DNA from: Vombatus ursinus | Lineage: Eukaryota > Chordata > Mammalia > Diprotodontia > Vombatidae | Reading direction: 5' to 3' | Assembly: GCF_900497805.2 (NCBI RefSeq) | Contig: NW_020954630.1 | Location: 2,331,573 to 2,395,572, forward strand | DNA length: 64,000 nucleotides | In this document: piece by piece, positions 54,920 through 64,000 of the stretch | Layout: each line of letters begins with the position of its first letter | Position numbering within the stretch: position 1 is the first letter of the stretch | The notes under the pieces: model-generated | Told to the model about the DNA's origin: nothing | The model's database searches: none | Seen by the model: the letters and a program-made list of their open reading frames with translations, nothing else | Program-made: the position numbers and the translations under genes

Positions 54920-55870
54920 GAGCAGTAGAAAGGTACTAGAGGGCAATGTCAAGGTAGATGTATAGGTCTCATTAGATTTGATAACTGGATTTTGTCTTAT
55001 TTGCCTAAGCCAAATCAGTTAGGCTTTGCTTGCCCTCCCCTCACTCCAAGTGCCTAGTTAGTGCCAGGGAAAGGAGGCGGGCAGATCTCATTATATATTT
55101 ATCTTGAACAAGTAGGCAGTTTGCCAAAGTAGTCAGCCACCAGGGTTAGCCAAGAGAAGACAGAGGACTGCGGAACTTGCTTCCAGCAATCATGGAGGGA
55201 AGGAGAGTTTTGCTGTGACCTGTCAATAATGCACTCTCTTGATGCTTTTCACCAAGACCACAGAACACATATGCATGTACAAGGTGAAAGCCAGTTTCCA
55301 TTATAGAGGAGAAAGTTAAATGGCTGGAGGAACATGTTTCCATTTTCCAAGTTTTTGAGAACAAAGTATACATTAAAAGAATGAGAAAAAGCATTTCAAA
55401 GAAGAAACAAAGAAGGAAAGAGCTATAAAAAAGGTAGAACGGAATTCTCATCTGTGTCAGGAAAAGGAATGTTAGAAAAAGAAAGGAGGAAAGAGGACCA
55501 CTGACTCTCTGAAGTTATATAATTAGAAGTGTGAGCTTCTTCTCTGAAGCTGGGGGAAGGGAGGAAGCTGGGCCATCTCTGGTGCCCCAAGGAATAATGA
55601 TGTAGATACCCAGATACTATCTGGTGAAAGTTTATCCAATAATGGTCAGAGGAAGAAAAGAAGAGTAAGAGAACCAAGGTGTAAGTATAAGCAAGAGAGG
55701 TCTTTAGTCTTCCTGAGACATTTATCCACAAATTGATGGAGAGCCTTCTGAGAACTATCAAAAATGACATGGATATGGACATCTGATATGGACAAACGGT
55801 ACGTAATTCTTGTTGGCTCTAGGGATGACACTAGGAGCAATGGGTGGGAGTTATGGGAGAGGTTGATTTA
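54920..55870. other. Unassigned stretch
   Basis: No recognised repeat or gene in about 950 bp; purine-rich on the plus strand. Confidence 0.45.
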
Positions 55871-55874
55871 AGAC

Positions 55875-56092
55875 TTCATGGAAGGAAAAACTTCCTAACA
55901 ATTAGAGCATTCCAAAAATGAAAGTGACTGCTTTGGGACGGAGCAAATTATCTCTGTGACGCTCTCCCGGTAGGGGCTGGACGACCTACCTGTTGGCAAT
56001 GTTAAAGAGGGATTTTTGTTCAGGGGTGGGTTGAACTGATCATCTCTGAGATCCCTTTCAGCTCTGCGACACTGTGCCTCCTGGTCAAATCT
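55875..56092 (+). repeat. CR1/L3-like LINE 3' end
   Basis: ggaaggaaaaacttcctaac, aattagagcattccaaaaat, ggggctggacgacctacctg, gttggcaatgttaaagaggg, gggtgggttgaactgatcat, ctctgagatccctttcagct. This order is the conserved 3' end of vertebrate CR1-type LINEs. Its last 50 bp resemble the tails of many CORE-SINEs in the window. Confidence 0.65.
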
Positions 56093-56099
56093 CTCAGGG

Positions 56100-56280
56100 C
56101 CCACCTCAAGACTCCATGAAACCTTTCCTGGCTACTGGCACTGTTGGACACCTGCTGTGTGTAGGCTGTGGTGTATGCCTTAGCACCTAATTAAAGACTG
56201 TCTGTCATTGTTTGCTTAGCACAATGCCTTTAATGCTCAGCACAGGGTCTGTCACATGTCAAGCATTCATAAGGATACTC
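56100..56280 (+). repeat. L2 LINE 3' end, diverged
   Basis: Contains ccatgaaacctttcctggct, atgctcagcacagggtctgt, cacatgtcaagcattcataa. Confidence 0.45.
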
Positions 56281-56317
56281 AGCAATATCATATCATCTTG
56301 ACCAGTATTCTATTTTG

Positions 56318-56445
56318 ATTAAAATAGGGATAATAATACCTGAAATACACACCTCATCGGGTTCTTGTCAGGCCCAAATGAGACAAGGTATATTAATAAT
56401 TTACAAAATTTAAAAGATGATATGTCAGTAATTATTACATCTAAT
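56318..56445 (+). repeat. MIR 3' part, sense
   Basis: aaaatagggataataatacc, acacctcatcgggttcttgt, ccaaatgagacaaggtatat follows the MIR 3' half. Confidence 0.55.
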
Positions 56446-57410
56446 CTCAGAAAAAAATGCATAAATACAGTGTGAGTGCACCTGCTTCAAACCCAAGTCT
56501 TACTTCAGCACATATGATATATCCTTTTGCAAAAGACTTCCTGCTGGTGTCAAAGGGAATGGCCATCATTTACAAAAAGGCAGGGTTCTGAGTTACACAT
56601 GGTGGGGGGGAAGAGGAGACCATTTTATGCTGCCTGTAACCCTGCTTTCAGAAGTAGATGTAGGGTGAGTGTTAAATACTTCCTTTGGCCTATTACTTTT
56701 CAATCTACCTTAGCACTGCAATTTGATATTTTACCATTCATTGCTCAATTTCATCGCTCAATTTCATGAGCCTCCTTCCTCCCAACTGACTCTATATGCC
56801 CTAGAAATTTCCCAGATTTGACCTTCTACAAACACAGCTAATAAGTTATAATCTATCACAGCTCTAAATCAGGGAGATTAGCTAGAAACCCACAAATATC
56901 ACTAGAAATCTAAACAGAAACCTACAAATGTACATGCAGGCACAAAAACATTCATATGCTTTGAGAAAGCTGAATGCCCCAAATTAAGAAACTCAGATCC
57001 TTGTTAACTGAGCCTCAAAACTACAGCCTGACCTCAAACCACACATTTTCACCCATCTCACCTGGCATTTCTGTTCTTGACCCTGATTTCTGTTTTTGCT
57101 ACTCTCCAGCTCAAGGCCCTCAGCTCAGCACTTCACATTCTGGCTATGCACTGGCTTACCTCCAAATGTTACTGGGGTCACCCTCCATGGGAACCTCCCC
57201 ATTATGGCCTCTGCTTCTTTGTTCCCCAGTTGGAGAGAGAGGTGTGTGTATGTGAGTTTCAACTTGTACCACAGAACCCTCTCAGTTCCAGCCGATGATA
57301 ACAGGTTCCATCTGGACTCCCACTCAATGGGCAGGACCACGAGAAATAATAGAGAAGAAGGGTATCCTTGATAGAGAGAATACCACAAGTCAAAGCTTGG
57401 AGAGAAAGAA
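56446..57410. other. Unassigned stretch
   Basis: No recognised repeat or gene. Four overlapping short frames at 57077-57388 occur on both strands, so none is supported. Confidence 0.45.
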
Positions 57411-57414
57411 GCAT

Positions 57415-57500
57415 TAAATCAAAGGACCTTAGAGATTAGACGAGTTCCCTCATTTTACAGATGAGAAAATCAAGGCCCAGTGAAAGGATCTGAGTTGCCC
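57415..57500 (-). repeat. CORE-SINE fragment with CR1-like tail, antisense
   Basis: Contains atcaaaggaccttagagatt, cattttacagatgagaaaat. Confidence 0.58.
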
Positions 57501-57569
57501 ACTGATTTTCTTTTTTTTTTTTAAATTTAATTAATTAATTTTTTGGGGGACCACTAATTTTCTGAAGGA

Positions 57570-57812
57570 CTATGAACAAACCACTGTCTAAGCAGGGAGG
57601 TCCACAGACCCTCAAGGGGGAGGTAGACAGATTTCAGGAGATTCATGAACTTGAAATATGGAGAAAAATACATTTTTATTTTCATTAACCTCTAACTGAA
57701 AATTAGCATTTCCTTCAATTATTTGAGAACATTATTCTGAGAAGGTGTCCAAAGGCTTCACCAGAGTGCCCAAGAAAACCATTAAAAAAAAAATGCAGGA
57801 ACCCTTTGATTT
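57570..57812. repeat. hAT-like DNA transposon remnant
   Basis: ggtccacagaccctcaaggg, gagattcatgaacttgaaat, ttcattaacctctaactgaa, ttccttcaattatttgagaa, cattattctgagaaggtgtc, caaaggcttcaccagagtgc resembles a widespread mammalian hAT-type repeat that ends 'gttaagaacccctg' (here ...aggaacccttt). Family name not recalled. Confidence 0.48.
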
Positions 57813-57814
57813 AG

Positions 57815-58580
57815 AGGGTCTGTAAGGAGCCGCAGTGGGAGATAGATCTGGAAAGGTAGGCAGGTACTAGAACGCAGAACGCCACGTTCGGGAGCTTGGA
57901 TAGAAACTGTCACCTGCTCTGGCTGATCTACACCTCCCACTTTCCAGAGTGTCAAACCATCCATCTTTCCTTCCACCCTTTGAATTAAAGGCCCTGTTAG
58001 ATCTTCTTTGTTCTCTACAGGGCTGGGTCCCTGAGATTCTGGGTTGGCTGGCTGTAAGGTATGTTGCTATGGTAGTTTGTTCAGTCTATAAACCATCTCT
58101 TCCTTCTCCCCCACACTGAACTTTCTCAGGTACTTACTTCCCTGAGCTCTAACAAAGCAAGGGACTGGCCTCACTGGCCTGAACTGCCTAGCTCATCTTA
58201 GACTATGGCGCTGTACTGCCCTCTAGTGACCACACTGCCACAAGGTCAGAGAAAACCCCAAAGAGTTGGCTAGGTTAGAGGCTAGTATTAGGTTTGTATT
58301 TCTAGTAGGGGCAAAGTGTGGCTAGATACCCCAAAGTTGTACTGGGAAAGGGACAAAATATCCCTTCTGACTCTCCCTCCCCCTACTGTTTGTATGTAGG
58401 TGAATTCAAGTTGAAATGAACATCAAAGGAAGTTTTAAAGGGGAAAAGAAGTCACAAAAATGAGAGCCGGAGGGTAGGTGTGGAAGGAGAGAGGACAGGC
58501 CTACCCCTTTCCTTGGGTGACACTGGGTGTTCACAGCTCTCAGTCATCACTCATAGGTTAGATTCATTTAAAGTTTTGGA
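57815..58580. other. Unassigned stretch
   Basis: No recognised repeat or gene. Confidence 0.4.
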
Positions 58581-58584
58581 AAAG

Positions 58585-58651
58585 TCAAGGTGACACAATG
58601 GAGTAATAGACTACAAGTTAGGAAGGTGTGGGTTTTAATCTATGTTCTGCC

Positions 58652-58710
<59 letters not shown>

Positions 58711-58735
58711 GGTGGTTACATTTGTGTGCAACTTG
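58585..58735 (+). repeat. MIR-type SINE fragment with (ATG)n(GTG)n expansion
   Basis: aggtgacacaatggagtaat, gtgtgggttttaatctatgt, tctgcc is a MIR head; the following 58652-58716 is (ATG)15 then (GTG)7, and cttggcctctt resumes a core-like sequence. Confidence 0.6.
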
Positions 58736-58897
58736 GCCTCTTTGTATTTAACTTTCTCCACTGCATAACTTATTACTTTGTGCCACTTACAAGAAGCTAC
58801 CATGAGTTCAATGATCACCTCTATGTCTAGCCCTAACTGAACTGCTGAGTTCCAGACCCTGTGGGTACCTCCAACTCTACATGCCCCAACTTTCCAG

Positions 58898-59130
58898 AAC
58901 CTTGCTACAGTGGATAGAGGGTTGGACTGGAGTCTTGAAAAGACCTTGATTTTTTAATCCTGCTTCAGTCAGCTGCATGACCCTGGGCAAACTGTTTAAC
59001 ATAAGCCTCAGTTTCCTCATTTGTAAAAATGGGGATGGTGATACTTCATTTGTTATAGTTAAGGTAATGTATGAGTACTTTGAAAACCCTAAAGCACTAT
59101 ATAAATCTAAGTCATTATTATTATTAGTCC
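58898..59130 (+). repeat. MIR/MIR3 SINE, sense
   Basis: Contains ttgctacagtggatagaggg, tgcatgaccctgggcaaact, cctcagtttcctcatttgta, ctaaagcactatataaatct. Confidence 0.78.
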
Positions 59131-59198
59131 AGACCTTTGATTTCATCAATATTGGGGAATACCCTTCATTGATACGTACTGGTAACACCCCTGTAATT

Positions 59199-59440
59199 TG
59201 GCAACTAGGTAGTACCGCAGATAAAGTGTGGGACTTAGAATCAGGAAGCCCCAAATTTGAATTCTGCCTCAGACACTTAGCTATGTGACCCTAGGCAAGC
59301 TGCACAACCTCTGTGCCTCAGTTTCCTCATCCATAAAATGGAGATAATAACACCCACCTCACTTGGTTATGATGAGGACCAAATCAGATATCAAATAACG
59401 TACTTTGCACTGGCCTATGTAAAAGCTAGCTATATTTATA
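59199..59440 (+). repeat. MIR SINE with marsupial SINE-like head, sense
   Basis: Contains ggcaactaggtagtaccgca, gcctcagacacttagctatg, cctcagtttcctcatccata, atgatgaggaccaaatcaga. Confidence 0.78.
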
Positions 59441-59454
59441 GTCTTAAAGACTTT

Positions 59455-59585
59455 CCTGGGGCACTGAGAGGTTAACTGACTCACTGTTGACATAGATGGT
59501 ATTTATTCATCCATGAAAGGCAGAACTTGAACTCAGGTCTTCTTACCTCCGAGGCTACCTCTTTATCTACTTTACCATGCTCCCT
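59455..59585 (-). repeat. CORE-SINE, antisense, diverged
   Basis: ggggcactgagaggttaact, cagaacttgaactcaggtct, tctttatctactttaccatg is a reversed core and head. Confidence 0.6.
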
Positions 59586-59599
59586 ATTATTGTTGTTAT

Positions 59600-60110
59600 T
59601 TCTCCCTAAATATACCCTTTCTTCAAAATTCCCTGTTTCTGTTAAGGGAATCCTCCACACTTCATTTTCCTTTACTTCCCATATGCAATCTGATGTCAAG
59701 TCTTTTAAATTCTACCTCCATAACATCTTTCCATCTGTTCCATTTCTTTCACTCACGCAACCATCAACCTGCTTCAGACCTTCATCGCCTCTCCCCCACA
59801 CTACTCTAATAGCTTCCTAATTGAACTCTCAGCACCCCACCTTTCTTCTCTCCAATCCATCTTCCACACAGCTGCCAAAATCATTTTTCTACAGCGCCTG
59901 TCTATTTTCCCTGATAAATAATTTGCAGCGTGGCTCATTATTGCCACAATGATAAAATGCAGACTTCTCAGTATGGCATTCACAGCCCTTCCCTGGATGG
60001 TTCTGTTCCACATATATTTTTCCCAGTAAAGTACATGCTCCTTGTGTGGAAAGATTTTTCTCATTTTTGAGTCCCCAGTACCTAGCACCATAACTTGTAT
60101 ATGGTAGACA
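59600..60110 (+). repeat. L2 LINE ORF2 end and tail, internally deleted
   Basis: Contains aattccctgtttctgttaag, aattctacctccataacatc, ccaatccatcttccacacag, ctgccaaaatcatttttcta, gtccccagtacctagcacc. Confidence 0.82.
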
Positions 60111-60489
60111 CATAACTAGACTGGAGGGGAGAAGCCAGGGATGGAATACAAGGCCTAAGGAATAGTTCTTGCCCTCTAATGGCTTTTAAAACCTTGTTGG
60201 GAAAACAAGACAAATATACACACCGAGAGGTACTTCAGAACTCATCTAATCCCAATTCCCACTACATGAAGGAATGCCTTCTTCAGCATGGCTAATGGAT
60301 GGTTTTCCCAGTCTCTTTAAACACCTGTAGAAACAAGTACCTCATGGCTTTATGAAATAACAGATTCCAATGTAGTATAGTTCTAACAAAACATGCCTCC
60401 TTGTAAATATATCATCCATTGGTCCCAGTTCTTTCAGTTAGACTGAGCTACATAGAATAAGTCTAGTCTCTCTTCCATAGGCTAGCCCT

Positions 60490-60600
60490 TCAAATATTTG
60501 ATGGGTGACCTGGGTTCAAGTCCCACCCCGACATATACTAGCTGCATGACCCTGGATACATCATTTAACTTCTCCATGCTCTAGGCAACTCTCCAAGACT
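60490..60600 (+). repeat. MIR-type SINE fragment, sense
   Basis: gtgacctgggttcaagtccc (B-box-like), actagctgcatgaccctgga, atttaacttctccatgctct. Confidence 0.6.
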
Positions 60601-60704
60601 AAATTGCAGAGAACGCACTGACCAGACATTAGTAGAGAAGTTTATTCACCAATGAAATCACAGGTCTAGGTCCTAATGCTATGATTTCCCTCGGTCTTCT
60701 CATC

Positions 60705-61055
60705 TCCAAGGAAATACTAAAAGACTATTTTATGGAGAACTCACAGAGGGCAAGCACGCACTCTGGAAGTGAGACATGGGAGACACCGGCACAGGACCAC
60801 CCAGCATGGCGTACGCGCATCAAAGGCAGCGCTGGGCTCTATGAGCAGAATTGCAGTAGCTCAAATAAACATGAGATGTGTAGATTTACAGATATCTCCA
60901 CTCCAAATGTTCATGTTGACTATATGTGCCCGACCTCTGATAGTGCCTTCCACATTTGTACTGGTCTAATCAGCCACAGTCAGACACACTACCCTGACCC
61001 CAATGCAGTGATGTCAGTTTGGTTCTCCTCAAGAATGGACAAGCACAATAACGAA
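60705..61055 (+). repeat. LINE ORF2 C-terminus with degraded C2H2-type finger and RTE-like tail
   Basis: The plus-strand frame reads SETWETPAQDHPAWRTRIKG, then LYEQNCSSSNKHEMCRF, then NVHVDYMCPTSDSAFHICTG, then LISHSQTH. This is a worn version of the common non-LTR retrotransposon C-terminus 'WE..AQDRPAWR...CPTCGRAFRARIGLISHSRTH'; the second zinc-binding Cys (CPxC) reads Ser. An internal deletion precedes SETWET. The 3' end, gtgatgtcagtttggttctc then aagaatggacaagcacaat, is shared with 20041-20545 and 30266-30330. RTE clade is inferred. Confidence 0.75.
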
Positions 61056-61079
61056 CCAAGGTTCCTAGAAGTGACTCTA

Positions 61080-61250
61080 GGAGCAGCTAGGTGGCGAAAG
61101 CAACAGCCTTGGAGTCAGGAGGACCTGAGTTCAAATCCGCTTCAGACCAAACACTTGACACTTACTAGCTGTGTGACCCTGGGCAAGTCACTTAATCCCC
61201 ATTGCAAAAAAAAAAAGAAAAGAAAAGAAAAAAGAAGAACAAAAAAAAAA
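61080..61250 (+). mobile_element. Short poly(A)-type SINE (WSINE-like), sense
   Basis: ggagcagctaggtggcgaaa (a small deletion in the head), ggacctgagttcaaatccgc, cttactagctgtgtgaccct, cttaatccccattgc and a long A/G-rich tail. Target duplication not identified. Confidence 0.94.
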
Positions 61251-62805
61251 GATTTATTTTTGCCTGATACACAGCAACTATTACCTCTCTAGGGATTGTT
61301 ATCTCTTGTTTACTACTTATCGGAAATCACGCCACACTACAAACTCCTATCGACCTTGCAGTCAACTAAAAAAGTACTACATTTTCATACAAAACATTTT
61401 AGAGTCAGGTTTTCCTCCTACTATTCCACTGTAGTAGATTTTATGAACCTAAGAGGAAACATTTAAGAGTCACACTGCATGACACTATTGGCTCTCTATG
61501 TAGTTCCAAGTTCGGAGTGATCAGAAGGGGCTACCATAGCTTGGGAGAACTTCACGGATGATCAGAGACTGGATCGGAGCCTCGAAGACTATGTTTTACC
61601 CTGAAAGGACTCTGCTGTTTCATTATCAGTATAAGCCATCACTACAACTGAACTCTCTAGAGATGAATACTGTACATGCACATGTGACCTTTTTTCTTAG
61701 GTGGTACTGTACATTTGGCTGCTCCCTGGATAGGAGGAAAGTAGTACCACAGGGACAGGAAAAGGGAAGGGAAAATGGAAAGAGGAGGAAAGTGTGAATG
61801 CCTAGGCTCTATGAAAGACGATTGCCCAGGAGAGAGAAATTAGAGCTAACTGGTTCTCAAACAGGTGCCACCAAATTCACGCTGGTTATGACTCCAGCAA
61901 AGGCTAACAACTACGAAAGCCTTGAAAGCCTTCTCTAAGACAGCTGTCACTCCTTTTGCGACCTATTTGAGGACTGCTTTTGATGGCTATCCAAGTGAAA
62001 AATAAACTGCTAGTTTTACCCCATCCCTCATCTACACATCAAGGCAGATGTGTTTGTCAGAGATAAGTATACAATGTTGATAGATCTGACAGGTCTGCCC
62101 GAAGAGTCACAGGAAAGGGAAAAGTCTAGGAGGAAATGGGGCAGCCTTGGGCAAGGCTATCATTTGCTGTTTGTGTCCAGGCCTGGGGGTTATTTATAGA
62201 GCTGAGCAGGAAGAGAACAAGTTGTTGTTGTTTTTCAAGTGTGTGCGTATGTGTATGTGGGTATCTATAGACTGGTAATTCCAAAGACAAGTTTCATTAA
62301 CCCCCCAGTTTTGACATGGGTTAGCTCTAATTGTGACTACCACCTACTCAGGGAATGAGGTGCTAGATATTCTACTGAACAGAATGGACAATGGATGAAC
62401 CTTGTTCCCAAGCCCGTAGGACCTATCCTTACTTGTAAATACTGGCATATCTGGCAGGGCACTCTACTTTTTTTTCCCCTTCAGACATAGCTACTATTAA
62501 TTAGAGACATCTGGGTAAGTATCTTATTAAATGCTTCTCTAACCAAATTGGACAGAACTGAACTGAAGTATCATTTCCAGGAGCAGTGTTGTATCTCCTG
62601 TGAATCAGATAAAGGTCTAACAGGGTTCTTTGCTAATAAGTGAGAAGATAGGATATAGTGGGGAGGAGGGTTCGAGGAAAGTAGTGGCAAATCATGGGGC
62701 TCTAAAGTAAAGGTTCATTTAGCAAATAGCTCTCAGTTATTTCAGTCTTCAGGCCACTTTGGCAGAATAGGAGACTCTGAATGTCATTTACTACACCAGT
62801 CCTAA
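61251..62805. other. Repeat-poor stretch
   Basis: No interspersed repeat or gene recognised in about 1.5 kb. A (GTT)n patch at 62221-62233 only. Confidence 0.45.
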
Positions 62806-62809
62806 TCAG

Positions 62810-62882
62810 CCAACAAGCAATCAACAATATTTATTATTTGTTAAATGGCTATTTAAGCAGTCACTGTGCTAGGTGCTGGAGA
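62810..62882 (-). repeat. L2 LINE tail, antisense
   Basis: caagcaatcaacaatattta, agcagtcactgtgctaggtg, ctggagaac is the reverse of an L2 3' end. Confidence 0.6.
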
Positions 62883-62883
62883 A

Positions 62884-62970
62884 CAGGAGGGAGAGGAGAA
62901 GGAATAGGAGGGGGAGGGAGAAGAGGAAGAGGAAGAGGAAGAGAAGGAAAGGAAAAGGGGGAGAAGGGGA
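62884..62970. repeat. (GGA/GAA)n purine tract
   Basis: About 85 bp of almost pure purine on the plus strand. Confidence 0.95.
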
Positions 62971-63170
62971 GGATATTATGTCATTTTATCCTTACACCAA
63001 CTCTGGACAATAAATACTATTATTATTCCCATATTATAGATGACGAAACTGAGGTAGACGGAGGTTACATGTCTTGCCCAATGTCACACAGCTAGTGTCT
63101 AAGGCTAGATTTGAACTCATCTTCTTAACTTTATGTCCAGAGCTGTATCCACTGAGTCACTTGACTGGAT
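62971..63170 (-). repeat. MIR SINE, antisense
   Basis: Contains tatgtcattttatccttaca, tatagatgacgaaactgagg, catgtcttgcccaatgtcac, tttgaactcatcttc. Confidence 0.75.
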
Positions 63171-63179
63171 GATGAAAGA

Positions 63180-63430
63180 CTTTGTGTCTAGGTTGGTGCT
63201 TGAGCTGCTCCTGAAGGAAGAGATTCTATGAGGTGGAGGTCAGGAGGGAATGCATTTTCAGACATAGAGGATGGCTAGTGAAAAGCAATGGAAACAGGAG
63301 CTGGAAACGTCATGTATCAGAAACACAAAGAAAGACGGTTTGGCTGGACTTTAGTGCAAGACGGGAAATAATATATAATGAGGCTGAAGAGAGTGGTTGA
63401 GGCCAAGTTGTAAAGGGCTTAAAAATACTT
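63180..63430 (-). repeat. Possible L2 3' region, antisense
   Basis: gaggtcaggagggaatgcat, aaaagcaatggaaacaggag resembles the reverse of the L2 region before the tail. Weak. Confidence 0.35.
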
Positions 63431-63534
63431 AAAGTCCTCACTTAATGCTTCTACTAATACATGTCACAATGAATGGCGGAGACTGGAGTAATGTCAAGGG
63501 CACCATGATGGCTAGAAGATGGGCTCTCCTTTTT

Positions 63535-64000
63535 AGTAGGTTTCTCCTCTCTGGATTTCCATGACTGCTCTCTCTTGGGTTTCCTCTTACCTGTCTGATT
63601 GCTCCTTCTTGGTCTCCTTTGTTGGATCATTATCCATATTCTTTCTCCTTTCTGTGGATGGATTCCAAAGCAGTTTCCTAGACCCTCCTCTTTTCTCTCC
63701 TCTCTCTACATTCCCTCTTGGAGATCTGATCAACCCCCTTCATCTCTATGCATCTCACACTCTATGGTCCTGCCAAACCAGCCTTCCTGCTGATCTTCAC
63801 ACGTCTCCATGTCCTGCATAGGCTGTCCATTACGACTGGAACCGAAATATAGTCTCTCCTCACCTCGGCTCCTTAGAATACCTAGCTTCCCTCGAGATTC
63901 AGTTTAAGCACTTACCATTTACGTGAAGCCTTCCTGATCCCCTCCCCACCAGCTGCTACTCTCCTCACCTCCCTGTGAAATTATCTTGTATTGTATACAT
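63535..64000 (+). repeat. L2 LINE, runs off the right edge
   Basis: Contains ctggatttccatgactgctc, tcttgggtttcctcttacct, ctttgttggatcattatcca, ggagatctgatcaaccccct, catctctatgca (reverse-transcriptase region with an internal deletion), then ccttagaatacctagcttcc, cgtgaagccttcctgatccc and ttatcttgtattgtatacat. Confidence 0.83.

Noticed and set aside
58618-58830. Poly-Asp/Gly and poly-Ile frames
   Set aside because: They are translations of the (ATG)n(GTG)n microsatellite.
60681-61292. 203-codon open frame as a possible gene
   Set aside because: It is a chance join of a degraded LINE ORF C-terminus and a downstream SINE (residues after about 125 translate SINE sequence), so it is not a host gene.

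Overview
This window looks like ordinary non-coding (intergenic or intronic) DNA from a marsupial, probably an Australian lineage. The organism call rests on the repeats. There are about a dozen copies of two marsupial tRNA-derived SINE types that share the head 'ggggcagctaggtgg': a long CORE-SINE (MAR1-like, about 250 bp, ending in aacaacaa) and a short poly(A) type (WSINE-like, about 150 bp). Alongside them are many MIR-type CORE-SINEs, many L2 (CR1-clade) LINE fragments, L1 copies with a marsupial-type 3' end, hAT- and pogo/Tigger-type DNA transposon remnants, and a marsupial repeat family with an RTE-like tail. Family names come from memory of the consensus sequences, not from a database search.

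Layout. 0-5 kb: an L2 reverse-transcriptase fragment split by a SINE, and a second L2 split by both a palindromic hAT element and a SINE. 5-12.5 kb: old L1, L2 and CORE-SINE pieces in AT-rich DNA. 12.5-15.3 kb: the longest L2 copy, split by a SINE. 15.3-18.3 kb: a mostly repeat-free block with a kappaB/CArG composite motif and an RFX-type motif. 18.3-27 kb: SINEs, L2 and microsatellites. 27-32 kb: a recognisable L1 ORF2 C-terminus on the minus strand and an L1 3' end on the plus strand. 32.2-34 kb: repeat-poor and relatively GC-rich, with two weak coding-exon candidates on the minus strand. 34-47.6 kb: sparse repeats, an L1-in-L1 nest, a Tigger-like element with terminal inverted repeats, and an L1 holding a SINE. 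47.7-54 kb: several SINEs with clear target-site duplications, a 37-bp tandem duplication and a hAT element holding a SINE. 54-64 kb: MIR/L2-rich sequence and a LINE ORF C-terminus with a degraded C2H2-type finger; an L2 copy runs off the right edge.

I found no protein-coding gene I can name, no RNA gene, no CRISPR array and no operon-like structure. The open reading frames are short and nearly all lie in repeats or are chance frames. I found no convincing new biological system. The best leads are the overlapping NF-kappaB/SRF motif pair at 15.7 kb, the two minus-strand exon candidates at 32.9-34.0 kb, the RTE-tailed family with a zinc-finger remnant, and a set of insertions-within-insertions whose flanking duplications give a readable order of events.
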